Part shown: piece by piece, positions 1 through 8,289 of the stretch
Layout: the number at the start of each line of letters is the position of its first letter
How positions within the stretch are numbered: the first letter of the stretch is position 1
Translations under genes and position numbers: made by a program
The notes under the pieces: model-generated
Databases searched by the model: none
Told to the model about the DNA's origin: nothing
The model's input: only the letters and a program-made list of their open reading frames with translations
From: an uncultured Verrucomicrobia subdivision 3 bacterium
GTDB taxonomy: Bacteria; Verrucomicrobiota; Verrucomicrobiia; Limisphaerales; UBA11358
Direction: 5' to 3'
Assembly: GCA_903944085.1 (NCBI GenBank)
Contig: CAJAQO010000017.1
Span: forward strand, 1 to 44,086
DNA length: 44,086 nt

Positions 1-429
1 GGACATTATCAAATCAGCACGCTCGTCGCCGCCGTGCGTTTGAGCGGACCTTGCGCTCCGTAGTTGTTTGACGGGACCATGGATGGCGAGATGTTTCTCG
101 CATGGGTGCGCCAAGGCTTAGGGCCCACACTGTAGCCGCCAGCTTTGGTAATTCTGGATAAACAGACCACCCACAAGGTAATTAGGGTTCGCGAGGCGAT
201 CGCGTCCGCCGGTGCCAGGTTGCGGTATCTGCCGCCTTATTCGCCAGACTTTAACCCGATTGAAAACATGTGGAGCAAGATCAAACAACTGCTGCGGAGC
301 TTGGCCCCGCGCACTGGTGAGGATTTGCTCCGCGCCGCCGCCCAAGCTTTTGCCGCGATTGCCATCACCGATTGCCATGGATTCTTCTTACACGCACAAT
401 ACGCTATCTGGTTTCTAGAACGCCTCTAG
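1..429 (+). pseudogene. IS630-family transposase relic (C-terminal half, two in-frame stops)
   Basis: One reading frame runs from base 1 to a TAG at 427-429 and is interrupted by TAG at 61-63 and TAG at 133-135. Before the second stop it reads ...MDGEMFLAWVRQGLGPTL. After it comes VILDKQTTHK, the strand carrying the second catalytic Asp, and then YLPPYSPDFNPIENMWSKIK, which carries the catalytic Glu in the NPIE motif. This is the typical C-terminal DDE core of IS630/Tc1-type transposases. The first catalytic Asp and the N-terminal helix-turn-helix would lie outside the window. The two stops make the copy inactive. No terminal inverted repeat was identified downstream of 429. Confidence 0.85.
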
Positions 430-579
430 TCCTTACCAGTTCGACGCCAATGCCAGCGGCTTCGTCGCCTATGTGCCCCCGGCGCGCAACAGAAACTCAA
501 CTTTAGACTATTAAGACACTGCCTCGCCGAGCCCTTTAACGTAACTTTGGATTGCGTTGTCGCCAAGCCAGCGACAGTC
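430..579. other. Short intergenic stretch, nothing recognised
   Basis: It lies between the IS630 relic and the end of the 981-aa surface-protein gene. No gene, clear hairpin or repeat was seen. Confidence 0.5.
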
Positions 580-3525
580 TTATTGTGGCATACTTTTAAT
601 CCGATAGAAACCTGCGGCCCTACCGGCCACCGCGTCCGAGATGGTTACGATTTTGCCTGTGCCGGCCACGGTCTGCAGGTCTGTCCACAGCGGGTCGCCA
701 AGCGAAGCTTTATATTGGACGACATATGACGTCTGGCTCTGGGTTATAAATGACCAGTTAAAATTCCCGTTGCTTAAATGAGGTTGCGGAACCCCGCCGC
801 CGCCAATAATGAGCGGAACAAACTGGCCAGCGGCCCCGGAACAATTGGCGGTAGCTGTGACGGTGCGGGCTTGACAAACATCCGTGCCACTAGCCGTGAC
901 TAGATTGGTTGTGGCGGCGGCCATCATGTTGGTGTTGTAGGTGATCACTCCGTTGGTAATAAAAGTGCTAAAACTATTGGTGCCAAAACTTGTCACGGTG
1001 TTGGTGGCAAAGTCCGCCACCATGTTTGTTGCATAAATTGTGACGGTGTTGGTAACGAAGCTAATCGCATTATTGGTGGCAAAGTCTATCACGTTATTGG
1101 TGCTGACCTCAGTCAAAATGTTGGTGCTGAATGCTGTCAACGTATTGGTTATAAATAACGAAACGGTGTTGGTGATGTAGCTAGTCACTTTATTGGTGGT
1201 GAAGTCCATCAAGCTGTTTGTGCTGAAACTCGTCACGATGTTGGTGTTGAACGAGGTAGCCATGTTTGTATCAATTATCGCAATATTATTAGTAATAAGG
1301 CTGAACACGATGTTTGTAGTGTCGTCTATTACACTGTTGGTGGCAAAACTCGTGATACTGTTGGTGGTAAAGGTAACTTGTGCGCAGCCAGATTTCGGCG
1401 TTCCTCGAAGGTAGTAGAACAAATTAGGTCCGTAGAGCACGTCCGTGGTCGTAAAGCACAGTTCCGCGACATTCGTGCCAACGCCAAAACGATCAGTTAC
1501 GTTTCCATTAATCAACCCAGTGACAAAGATGGTGCCGAAAGTGGAATTGCCAGCACTATCATGGCGGAGGTAATAGAAATTATCCGCTCCATACCCCACA
1601 TCCGTGGCCGTAAAGACCAGCGCATCCACACCCTCACCGATGGTGAAACGATCAGTGACCGGCCCACCTTGGGCAGGATCAATCGTCCCAAAGATAGAAT
1701 TACAGTTGGTGTCATGGCGAACATAATAAAACAAATTAGCCCCATAGCCAACATCCGTGGCCGAAAATGTCAAAGCATCAAAATTTGTGCCAACAACCTT
1801 TTCATCGGCAACTACGCCAACGACTCCGCCTGGCGTAATGGTGCCAAAAGTCGATAGACCTATAGCATCATGCCGAAGATAGTAGAATATGATTGGACCG
1901 TAACCCATATCCGGAGCCGCATAAGTCAATGCGTCAAAGCTATATTGCGGGAGGATGAAACGATCCATGGTAGTTCCTGTGGAACCTGTGGGAGCAATCG
2001 TATCAAAGAAGTTGACATTGGCAGCACTGTCGTTGTGGATGGAGTAAAACGTGGTCGCGCCATAACCATGATCAGAATCCGAAAAGGTTAAACCATAGAA
2101 GTTGGTGCCGACCACGAAACGATCGGTTACAGTTCCAATACTACCAGCTGGAGAGATGGTTCCGAAGGTGGACGCGACTGCGGTATTGTGTATGGTCCCA
2201 GTTGTATTTGTCGTAACGGTGATTGTGTTGTTTGTCGTGACAACAAATGTCGTATTGGTTGAAACTACGCTAACTGCGTTGGTTGCAACTATTGGAACCA
2301 CGTTTGTTGTGACAATAATGATCGTATTCGTCGTGACCACTCCAACCGTGTTGGTCATGACGACTGTAACAACATTGGTGGTGATTACATCAATCGCATT
2401 CGTCGCAATAGTGGATAGCACATTCGTTACGACAGCAACGGTCGTATTGGTTATGACCACGCCGACCGTGTTGGTCGTGACGACGGATACAATATTGGTG
2501 ATGATCTGGCCGATGGTATTCGTCGAAACGGTGGAAATCAAATTAGTTGTGATTACCCCGACCATATTGGTCGTAATGACGCCGAAAGTATTGGTCGAAA
2601 TAACAGAAGCCGTATTGGTCGTGACCACCTCGACCGTATTAGATAAAACGTTGGTAATGCAAGGAATGACATAACTGCCGGCGAAAACTGCCGCCGCGCC
2701 CGGAGCAAGCGAAAGAGGTCCCAACACCAACGAATTGTCGCTCGGTTGGCTGCTCAACACAAAGACATTTGCTAATGTTACATTACCTGAATTGCTGACA
2801 GAACCGCTAAAAACGGCCAAACCGCAGTCTGTCGGGCAGTTTATCGAGACCGCGAGACTTGGAGTGGTTCCGGGGCAAGGCATTTCGATTATAATGATTT
2901 GATTGTCCTGCGGCCACGTCAGCGCGACCACCACAGCCACTTTGTTGCCCAATTGCGGAACCCAGGCTGGCGCATTCGAAATGGTGTCACTGACCAGTTG
3001 ACTGACGGCCTCCTGATTGAAATAGGGATAAGGTGGAGTCGCCACGGCAGGGCCACCTATAAAGTGCCAAATCGCTCCTTGGACGTCCCAATAGTTATAT
3101 CCAGCGCGATGGTTCAAAATGTAATTTACTTCCTTCCAAACATCCTGGTTGACCAGCGTATTGGTATTATCGGTGTCCAACACGAGAAATTGGTTCAGAT
3201 TTGGGTCAGTGCTGCCATAAACGCTTCCCGAATATCCGTAACCCTGAATCCCCGGCAGCAGCGAGGTTTGCGCATCCACGCACCAACTCGCATAAACTCC
3301 CGGCGACATCGCACCGTTGGTTTCCACCGTTGCAGTCAGAAAACTATCGCTGACTGACGGCGGATAGGCCCAATTGAGCGTGAAATCAATGAGATTGTTT
3401 GGGGCCGATGGCAGACCCAGCGGGCAACACTCGCAATTCGTTTGAGCGTTGGCTTTTGGAATACTCATCCAGCCTGACAATGCCGCAAAAAAAACCAGAG
3501 CGGCCAATTTAGACAGCGGTTTCAT
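580..3525 (-). CDS. Secreted surface protein: putative Cys-Gln thioester domain, two TN-octapeptide arrays, five ~52-aa repeats
   Basis: The protein is 981 aa. A signal peptide covers about residues 1-27 (cut after KANA). Residues ~30-215 resemble a thioester (TED/TQXA-like) domain: C82 in SWCVD and Q149 in DVQGAIWHF match the paired [aromatic]-C and Q-x-A-I-W motifs whose Cys and Gln side chains form an internal thioester in Gram-positive adhesins. A DUF11/CARDB-like segment follows (~220-300). Residues 303-446 are 18 perfect-length octapeptides starting TN. Residues 452-712 are five ~52-aa repeats (core FGTI...DRF...LTF...YG.N.FYYLR). Residues 721-880 are 20 more TN octapeptides. The C-terminal ~60 residues match the ...YVVQYKASLGDPLWTDL...FYRIKS type of ending seen in verrucomicrobial secreted proteins. 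It starts 22 bp after the VPDSG-CTERM gene, so they are probably co-transcribed. The architecture suggests an adhesin with a repetitive stalk (inference). The thioester assignment rests on motif resemblance only. Confidence 0.8.
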   Translation of the reverse strand: MKPLSKLAALVFFAALSGWMSIPKANAQTNCECCPLGLPSAPNNLIDFTLNWAYPPSVSDSFLTATVETNGAMSPGVYASWCVDAQTSLLPGIQGYGYSGSVYGSTDPNLNQFLVLDTDNTNTLVNQDVWKEVNYILNHRAGYNYWDVQGAIWHFIGGPAVATPPYPYFNQEAVSQLVSDTISNAPAWVPQLGNKVAVVVALTWPQDNQIIIIEMPCPGTTPSLAVSINCPTDCGLAVFSGSVSNSGNVTLANVFVLSSQPSDNSLVLGPLSLAPGAAAVFAGSYVIPCITNVLSNTVEVVTTNTASVISTNTFGVITTNMVGVITTNLISTVSTNTIGQIITNIVSVVTTNTVGVVITNTTVAVVTNVLSTIATNAIDVITTNVVTVVMTNTVGVVTTNTIIIVTTNVVPIVATNAVSVVSTNTTFVVTTNNTITVTTNTTGTIHNTAVASTFGTISPAGSIGTVTDRFVVGTNFYGLTFSDSDHGYGATTFYSIHNDSAANVNFFDTIAPTGSTGTTMDRFILPQYSFDALTYAAPDMGYGPIIFYYLRHDAIGLSTFGTITPGGVVGVVADEKVVGTNFDALTFSATDVGYGANLFYYVRHDTNCNSIFGTIDPAQGGPVTDRFTIGEGVDALVFTATDVGYGADNFYYLRHDSAGNSTFGTIFVTGLINGNVTDRFGVGTNVAELCFTTTDVLYGPNLFYYLRGTPKSGCAQVTFTTNSITSFATNSVIDDTTNIVFSLITNNIAIIDTNMATSFNTNIVTSFSTNSLMDFTTNKVTSYITNTVSLFITNTLTAFSTNILTEVSTNNVIDFATNNAISFVTNTVTIYATNMVADFATNTVTSFGTNSFSTFITNGVITYNTNMMAAATTNLVTASGTDVCQARTVTATANCSGAAGQFVPLIIGGGGVPQPHLSNGNFNWSFITQSQTSYVVQYKASLGDPLWTDLQTVAGTGKIVTISDAVAGRAAGFYRIKSMPQ
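886..1365 (-). repeat. 24-bp coding tandem repeat, array 2 (20 TN-octapeptide units)
   Basis: It encodes residues 721-880 of the 981-aa protein. TN recurs every 8 residues without a single length error, and the other six positions alternate hydrophobic and polar (for example TNTVTSFG, TNIVTSFS). Array 2 favours Ser/Phe/Ala at positions 6-8, whereas array 1 favours Val-Val-Thr. The DNA units are diverged, so this is an old array rather than a recent slippage product. Confidence 0.9.
1390..2172 (-). repeat. Five ~52-residue coding repeats between the octapeptide arrays
   Basis: It encodes residues ~452-712. Each unit reads roughly (S/N).FGTI.P.G...(V)TDRF..G...ALTF.A.D.GYG...FYYLRHD. Unit lengths are 53, 53, 52, 51 and ~52. 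The regular FYYLR ending and the DRF motif suggest a small all-beta module, possibly blades of a propeller, but the fold cannot be assigned from sequence alone. Confidence 0.85.
2188..2619 (-). repeat. 24-bp coding tandem repeat, array 1 (18 TN-octapeptide units)
   Basis: It encodes residues 303-446: 18 consecutive units such as TNTFGVIT, TNMVGVIT and TNTVGVVT. TN is invariant, position 5 or 6 is usually Val or Ile, and the last residue is mostly Thr or Ser. The strict period of eight is compatible with a beta-solenoid or extended beta stalk. Confidence 0.9.
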
Positions 3526-3547
3526 ATAAGTATAAACATTGTAATTT

Positions 3548-3730
3548 TCACTTGATAAGTTTCCATTTCAGGAAGCAAATCCCACCAAGCGCAGTCCCGA
3601 TCATTAATACAGTCGAACCACCATCGGGAATATTTACCGGCGCTGGCGGCACGGCCTGCAAACTCCCGGTCAGGCCGAAATAAACTGCGGCGACCGCCGC
3701 GAAGATGAAGATTGGTGAGTTTTTTTTCAT
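3548..3730 (-). CDS. Mini VPDSG-CTERM sorted protein (60 aa)
   Basis: The protein is only 60 aa. An N-terminal signal peptide (MKKNSPIFIFAAVAAVYF...) is followed, after roughly ten residues of mature sequence, by IPDGGSTVLMIGTALGGICF and the basic tail LKWKLIK. The last part has the layout of the VPDSG-CTERM sorting signal (a V/I-P-D-x-G motif, a transmembrane stretch and a basic end) that exosortase-type enzymes recognise in Verrucomicrobiota. The mature peptide would therefore be very short. It is the first gene of an apparent operon with the 981-aa thioester-like protein. A near-perfect 24-bp palindrome lies 86 bp upstream. No exosortase gene is visible in the window. Confidence 0.8.
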   Translation of the reverse strand: MKKNSPIFIFAAVAAVYFGLTGSLQAVPPAPVNIPDGGSTVLMIGTALGGICFLKWKLIK

Positions 3731-3816
3731 GTTTGGTTCTTTTTAAAAGTTGGTTGACTTTATCTGCATTGCTTTGGGCGATGTATTAAGGAATTTAGTT
3801 GAAAATTCTTTGCGGC

Positions 3817-3840
3817 ACTATGGGGTGTTCACCCCATAGT
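3817..3840. promoter_or_regulatory. Palindromic operator candidate, site 1 (TGGGGTGTTCACCCCA core at 3821-3836)
   Basis: The arms are 11 bp and perfectly complementary around a central TT. The core is shared with four other sites in the window. The site lies 86-110 bp upstream of the ATG of the VPDSG-CTERM gene and is not near any other start codon. As a short-spaced perfect palindrome in a promoter region it fits a dimeric regulator site better than a terminator, since no T-run follows on either strand. Confidence 0.65.
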
Positions 3841-3892
3841 TAGCACCGGTAAAAGCAACATTTCTGGATTATTAACGAGATCATCCTCGCAA

Positions 3893-4582
3893 TTAAAAAC
3901 TTTGCCTGCCGGTTTGCCCCGGATCCAGTTTACTTGGCGCTTTGTTTGTGGCTGCTGTCGTTTGCCAGCACATTCCCAGACACCACCACAAACCCATCAA
4001 ACCCGCAAATATCCCCAGCGCCGTGGGCACCGGTTCAGGCACCGCCGTGATACCCAGCGACCAACTGTTCAAGGTGCTCGTGCCGCCTCCGCTCACCTCG
4101 TCCGCAAAAAACAGCTCCCACGTTCCATCCGCCGCTGACCCGTTGAAATTTGCCAAGCTTCCCGCCGCATTATATGTCCCATTCAACACGGACCCGCTTG
4201 TCTCGTTCTGGATTGAACCGTTGACCGCCATGCCGTCCTGCAAGGTAATGTTCATCCCCGCGCCACTTGCCCCCAACGTATTCCCGCTGCTCACTCCCGG
4301 CTCGTTCATCAGTTGGACCCGCGTCCCGTTCGGTGCCACCAGATATGCATACAAATCCCCGTTGTGGCCGCCGCTGATATTCAAGCCCACCGTCAGCAAG
4401 CCCACCGTCTGTTCCGACGGTATATCGCTCACCGTCCCGCCGAACGTCACCCCCACCGGATTCCCGTTCGGGATCGCCCCCACGGAGCTTCCGCTGTCGA
4501 ATGTTTCCGTGTAAAGCGAGCCTCGCGCCCCGGCCACCGCTAGCAGCACCGTCATCGTCCCCAATAGAAGTTGTTTGTTCAT
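3893..4582 (-). CDS. Secreted P-domain protein with PEP-CTERM-like tail
   Basis: The start is taken at the internal ATG at 4582 (MNKQLLLGTMTVLLAVAGARG), which gives a clean signal peptide and 229 aa; an in-frame upstream extension to 4618 begins just after the previous stop. Residues ~45-175 match the proprotein convertase P domain (GGHNGDLYAYLVAPNGT, DGTWELFFADEVSGGGTSTL, SWSLGI). The C-terminus has VPEPVPTALGIFAGLMGLWW, a PEP-CTERM motif plus membrane span. However, the usual Arg cluster is missing and a ~23-residue polar tail (QTTAATNKAPSK...) follows, which is atypical. It lies 36 bp downstream of the 835-aa gene and is probably its operon partner. Confidence 0.8.
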   Translation of the reverse strand: MNKQLLLGTMTVLLAVAGARGSLYTETFDSGSSVGAIPNGNPVGVTFGGTVSDIPSEQTVGLLTVGLNISGGHNGDLYAYLVAPNGTRVQLMNEPGVSSGNTLGASGAGMNITLQDGMAVNGSIQNETSGSVLNGTYNAAGSLANFNGSAADGTWELFFADEVSGGGTSTLNSWSLGITAVPEPVPTALGIFAGLMGLWWCLGMCWQTTAATNKAPSKLDPGQTGRQSF

Positions 4583-4618
4583 TTTAGTTTTACTCAAGGT
4601 TTCCGGGTTGTCGCCCAC

Positions 4619-7126
4619 TCACGGCTGCCATTTCAAACGGTAACATGCCGACGACGGCATATTACCGCCCAAGTCGCTAAAGTTGTCGTTCACGTTGATC
4701 ACCCCATTGGTCGCCGCTGTGTTGGTCGAGATATCTACCCAACTGGTCAGGTTGGTCGAACGTTCCGCGATGTAACTATGGCCGGGAATACCGTAAGCCA
4801 TCAGGGTGGTTGGTTTGCCGCCGACAATCTTCACAATCGAGTTCGTTCCGGTGACGCTGCTGTTCACCACAATATTCACATATCCAAGGTTCGTCCCGCC
4901 CTGGCCGTCGCTGATGCTGTAGCGGATCTGGTCGGCCACGTTCGGGCCGTTGGTGTAGAGAATCCAACTGCTGTTGGTCGTCAGATTCCCATGATTGGTC
5001 GTCGCCAGAGTGATGCCAGTCAACAAAACGGTGTCGCTGTCAATGTCGCTCCAGTTGGTTGCCACGTCCGAAAAGGCAATCAGCAGATTCAATCCGGCCG
5101 TCCGCGTCACGGTCATCGGCGCTGCCACGGGCGGATGATTCGTCACGACCTGACCACCGGCAAGCGTGTTCGTCGAGCCAAAATAATTGCCGTCGCCGGC
5201 ATACTGTGTGGTGATGAGATTAGTCCCGCGCGGCAGGAGGGTCGTGGCACTGCTACTGGCGGTGCCGCTGATGAGGAGATTCGTGCTAAATGCCACACCA
5301 TTGGTCAAAACCAGCACGCTGCCGGTGGCGGTGGCTGGCAAAGTAGTCGTGAAATTTAAAGAATCCTTGAAGCCTGACGGGTTTTTTGAGGAGGCGAGCG
5401 TTACGGATGTGCTGGCTTTGGTGACCGTCTCCGATTGCGTGGCCGAGGTGATGGTGCTGGGCGAGGTGCTGGCTGCCGTGATGGTGGGAGTGTCAGACTT
5501 GGTGTCGGTGTAAGTGAAATTGGCGTTACTCGATCCGCTGGCGATTGATAACGAAGCCGGCATGAATGTCGCGGTTCCGGTTGAGGAACTCGACAAGATT
5601 ACCATTCGAGTGCCTTCTGCTGTGACTGGATTGCCAAATTTATCCTGCCGCTGCACGGTGATGTTGCTGGACGCCACACCCAACGCCGTTGTCACAGCCA
5701 TGGAAGTGAACGCCATCTGCGTCGCCGCGCCCGCCGAAAAAACGATGGCGCCGCTTGTGACGGCAGTTAAACCGGTCTCACCCGCCGTGGCCGCCGCCGT
5801 CAAGGCCATCGTGTCCGACTTTGAATAGACCGGTGTCGAGATTGTGACGCTGTTGCCGCTAGTCGAAATAGTTCCCGTGAGCGTCCCGCTCAACGTGCCG
5901 CCACCGGTTGCCTTGCTCAAGGTGATCGTAGTATTGCTCGTCGGGCTTGCCGGGTTGCCGTTGCCATCCTGCGACTGCACCGTCACGCTCAAAGCCGTTC
6001 CCGCCGTCCCGCTGGCTGGCACAGTTATATAAACCAGCTTGCTGGCTGCCGGGCCGTTGGCAACGGTCAAATAGCCGGTCGTGTTAGCGAAATAAGTCGT
6101 ATTGTTGTGCGTCCGGCCGGAGTATCCCCAAGTGCCGGAAGCTTGCGTCACGCCATTGAGTGTGAGGTTGCCAGCGGGGATATTCGCACCGGAAGCCACA
6201 CTGACCACAGTGCCTGATGCGATGCTTAAATTTCCGCTGACCGAGGTGCCGGCAGGTAAACCATATGTGCCAACACCGTTGAGTAGCAGGCTGGTATAGG
6301 CTCCGGCGGGGACATTTTCAGATCCGCCACTGAGAGTAAAGATTCCACCTGAGATATTGCATGTCCCGTATCCCGTAATGGGGCCGGGAATATTTACGGT
6401 GCTTCCCGGCAAAGCTGTAAAGTTGCCGCTGCTGTTTAAGAGCAGGCCTCCGGCGAAAGTCGCGGTGGCACCCGAGCTAATCGTTAAGTTGCCGCCGTCT
6501 ATGGCGGTTGCGCCTCCGTTGAAAGTTGCGGTGGCGTTCAAGTTGATCGTCAGGCTGCCATTATACATGGTCAACGCACCGGCGGTTAGGCTGCCATTTG
6601 TGACTGTGAGGCTGCCGCCGCTATTCACGGTGATAGCACCAGAAGTCAGGCTGCCTCCCGAAACCGTGGCGTTTCCGTTTACGTTTAGGGCGTTGGCCCC
6701 GGCATTTAGCGTTCCGTAAATGTTCAAGGTGCTGTCGACCACCCAGGTTATTCCGCCTGAAGAAGCATTAACGGTAGCACCCGGGTTGATCGTAAAGGTG
6801 CAATACTGATTTACGGTTATGGCCCCGGCGATCAGGGTGCCGGCCGCGACCGTGACGCTGCCGCCAGTGCCGTCATTTATGATGAGTGCGCCAATGGTTA
6901 AGTTATTGGTCACAATGGGATAATAATTGCATGGGTAACCGATGGTGATGTTAGCACCCGAAGCAGGCACGCTTTGTATATTTAAAGGCATATCCCAGCT
7001 TGGGGTCCAATTAGTCCGATTATTCCAATCGGTTGAAACGGTGCCATACCAAATAGTTTGAGCACCAGCTTGGCTTCCCCAAAAAAGCATCAGCACCGCA
7101 AAGTAATTACAAATATTGTGTTTCAT
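4619..7126 (-). CDS. Large secreted Ig-like / beta-helix surface protein (835 aa)
   Basis: A signal peptide covers about residues 1-22 (...GSQAGAQ). An N-terminal beta-strand-repeat region follows to ~350, with repeating motifs such as VNSGGSLTVTNGSLTAGALT. Two tandem invasin-like (Big_1-type) domains come next, both with the V.V..QD..GNP pattern (VQSQDGNGNPASP and VQRQDKFGNPVTA). After these are a bacterial Ig-like domain of the Y.GD.NY..S type and a cadherin-like segment (DVATNWSDIDSDTVLLTGI ... IRYSISDGQGGTN). The C-terminal domain is verrucomicrobial-style (YIAERSTNLTSWVDIST ... CYRLKWQP). It is probably exported and surface-exposed. It heads the operon with the P-domain protein. A degenerate copy of the GGGGTG palindrome lies 123 bp upstream of its start. 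Confidence 0.85.
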   Translation of the reverse strand: MKHNICNYFAVLMLFWGSQAGAQTIWYGTVSTDWNNRTNWTPSWDMPLNIQSVPASGANITIGYPCNYYPIVTNNLTIGALIINDGTGGSVTVAAGTLIAGAITVNQYCTFTINPGATVNASSGGITWVVDSTLNIYGTLNAGANALNVNGNATVSGGSLTSGAITVNSGGSLTVTNGSLTAGALTMYNGSLTINLNATATFNGGATAIDGGNLTISSGATATFAGGLLLNSSGNFTALPGSTVNIPGPITGYGTCNISGGIFTLSGGSENVPAGAYTSLLLNGVGTYGLPAGTSVSGNLSIASGTVVSVASGANIPAGNLTLNGVTQASGTWGYSGRTHNNTTYFANTTGYLTVANGPAASKLVYITVPASGTAGTALSVTVQSQDGNGNPASPTSNTTITLSKATGGGTLSGTLTGTISTSGNSVTISTPVYSKSDTMALTAAATAGETGLTAVTSGAIVFSAGAATQMAFTSMAVTTALGVASSNITVQRQDKFGNPVTAEGTRMVILSSSSTGTATFMPASLSIASGSSNANFTYTDTKSDTPTITAASTSPSTITSATQSETVTKASTSVTLASSKNPSGFKDSLNFTTTLPATATGSVLVLTNGVAFSTNLLISGTASSSATTLLPRGTNLITTQYAGDGNYFGSTNTLAGGQVVTNHPPVAAPMTVTRTAGLNLLIAFSDVATNWSDIDSDTVLLTGITLATTNHGNLTTNSSWILYTNGPNVADQIRYSISDGQGGTNLGYVNIVVNSSVTGTNSIVKIVGGKPTTLMAYGIPGHSYIAERSTNLTSWVDISTNTAATNGVINVNDNFSDLGGNMPSSACYRLKWQP

Positions 7127-7467
7127 AAGGGGTGGGTTTGGTGAGGTCGCACTGGCGCAACAATCTTACCGCCGAGGATCATCACCTCTGCGGTAAGCAG
7201 ACTGAACCTAATCTGGCCCCAATATATGCTGCGCACTCGCAAGATATATGGGGTGTTTCCCGTATCTGGTGGTTGCAGGCCAGGAGTGCTTATTTACCCG
7301 GCGTTGTGGGCGGAGCCGGTGGACTCGCCGGGGAGTCTTTCAGCACTTGAAGTTCGCGGTGATTCACCTTTCCGGTGCCGAGCTGATGTTGCGGGAGCAC
7401 CTCGGAATTTCACAGGGTTGAATCTTATGGGGTATTCACCCCATTCGCTTCTCCATGTCCAAATGAT
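7127..7467. other. Divergent intergenic promoter region
   Basis: This 341-bp stretch lies between the divergent 835-aa surface-protein gene and the ABC exporter operon. It holds one full palindrome (7428-7443) and one degenerate copy (7249-7264, TGGGGTGTTTCCCGTA, 12 of 16 positions as in site 1). No gene is supported here; the reading frames through it are not recognisable. Confidence 0.6.
7428..7443. promoter_or_regulatory. Palindromic operator candidate, site 2 (TGGGGTATTCACCCCA)
   Basis: It differs from site 1 by one base in the centre (A for G) and keeps the outer TGGGGT/ACCCCA arms. It ends 24 bp upstream of the ATG at 7468 of the ABC exporter operon. A site this close to the start would overlap the core promoter, which suggests repression, or activation if the mRNA is leaderless (inference). 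Confidence 0.6.
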
Positions 7468-8286
7468 ATGGTTTCCAGTGGTAACATGAGCAATCTCGTT
7501 CTGGAAATTAAAAATCTGACCCGCCGATTTGGTGTGTTCACAGCCGTGGATGATTTGACGCTTTCGGTCAATGCCGGCGAGGTCTTCGGCCTGCTCGGCT
7601 CCAACGGCGCGGGCAAGACCACCACCATCAAAATGCTCACCACGCTGCTGCCGCCCACGTCGGGCGAGGCGCGCGTGGCCGGATTTTCCATCACCACACA
7701 GGCGGTCGGTGTGCGCCGCGCCATTGGTTATGTGCCGCAGGCCGTTTCCGTGGACGGTTCGCTTACCGGCTACGAGAACCTGCTCATCTTCGCCAAACTT
7801 TACGACCTGCCGCACCGCGAGCAGCAGGCGCGCATCGCGGAGGCATTGGATTTCATGAACCTCGCCGCCGACGCAAAACGGCTCGTGGGCGAGTATTCCG
7901 GCGGCATGGTGCGGCGTCTGGAAATCGCGCAATCCACGCTGCACCGACCCAAGGTGCTGTTCCTCGATGAGCCCACGGTCGGGCTGGATCCAATTGCGCG
8001 CGACGCGGTCTGGAAACATTTGATTGATATGCGCGCCAATTACGGCACAACACTTTTCTTCACCACGCATTATCTGGAAGAGGCGGAGAGCCATTGTGAC
8101 CGCATCGCGATCATGCACCAGGGCAAACTGGATGCGCTGGGCACTTGCAAGGAATTGGAAGCCTCGCTGGGTCCGGGTCACACATTGAATGATGTCTTTG
8201 TCCACTATGCCGGCAGCGCATTGGATACCGGCAACAACTTCCGCGCCGTTTCCGCCGAACGTGCCACGGCTGAGCGGCTTGGCTAA
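7468..8286 (+). CDS. ABC-2 exporter ATP-binding protein (DrrA-like)
   Basis: This is a 272-aa ATPase. Walker A is GSNGAGKTT, the Q-loop region is GYVPQAVSVDGSLTGYENL, the ABC signature is EYSGGMVRRLEIA, Walker B is VLFLDEPTVGLDP and the switch His is in FFTTHYLEEAE. These are the landmarks of the DrrA/NodI group of drug, lipid or polysaccharide exporters. The ATG at 7468 gives the longest protein; an ATG at 7486 (MSNLVLEIKNLTRRFG) is equally plausible and neither has a good Shine-Dalgarno. The permease follows after 3 bp, so the two form a pump. The substrate cannot be predicted. Confidence 0.92.
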   Translation: MVSSGNMSNLVLEIKNLTRRFGVFTAVDDLTLSVNAGEVFGLLGSNGAGKTTTIKMLTTLLPPTSGEARVAGFSITTQAVGVRRAIGYVPQAVSVDGSLTGYENLLIFAKLYDLPHREQQARIAEALDFMNLAADAKRLVGEYSGGMVRRLEIAQSTLHRPKVLFLDEPTVGLDPIARDAVWKHLIDMRANYGTTLFFTTHYLEEAESHCDRIAIMHQGKLDALGTCKELEASLGPGHTLNDVFVHYAGSALDTGNNFRAVSAERATAERLG

Positions 8287-8289
8287 AAT

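Noticed and set aside
886-2619. CRISPR-like short repeats
   Set aside because: The 24-bp units are contiguous and in frame within one gene, without spacers, and they diverge at synonymous and non-TN positions. They are coding octapeptides.
7130-7137. GGGGTGGG near the 835-aa gene start as another palindrome copy
   Set aside because: Only one half-site is present and there is no complementary arm.
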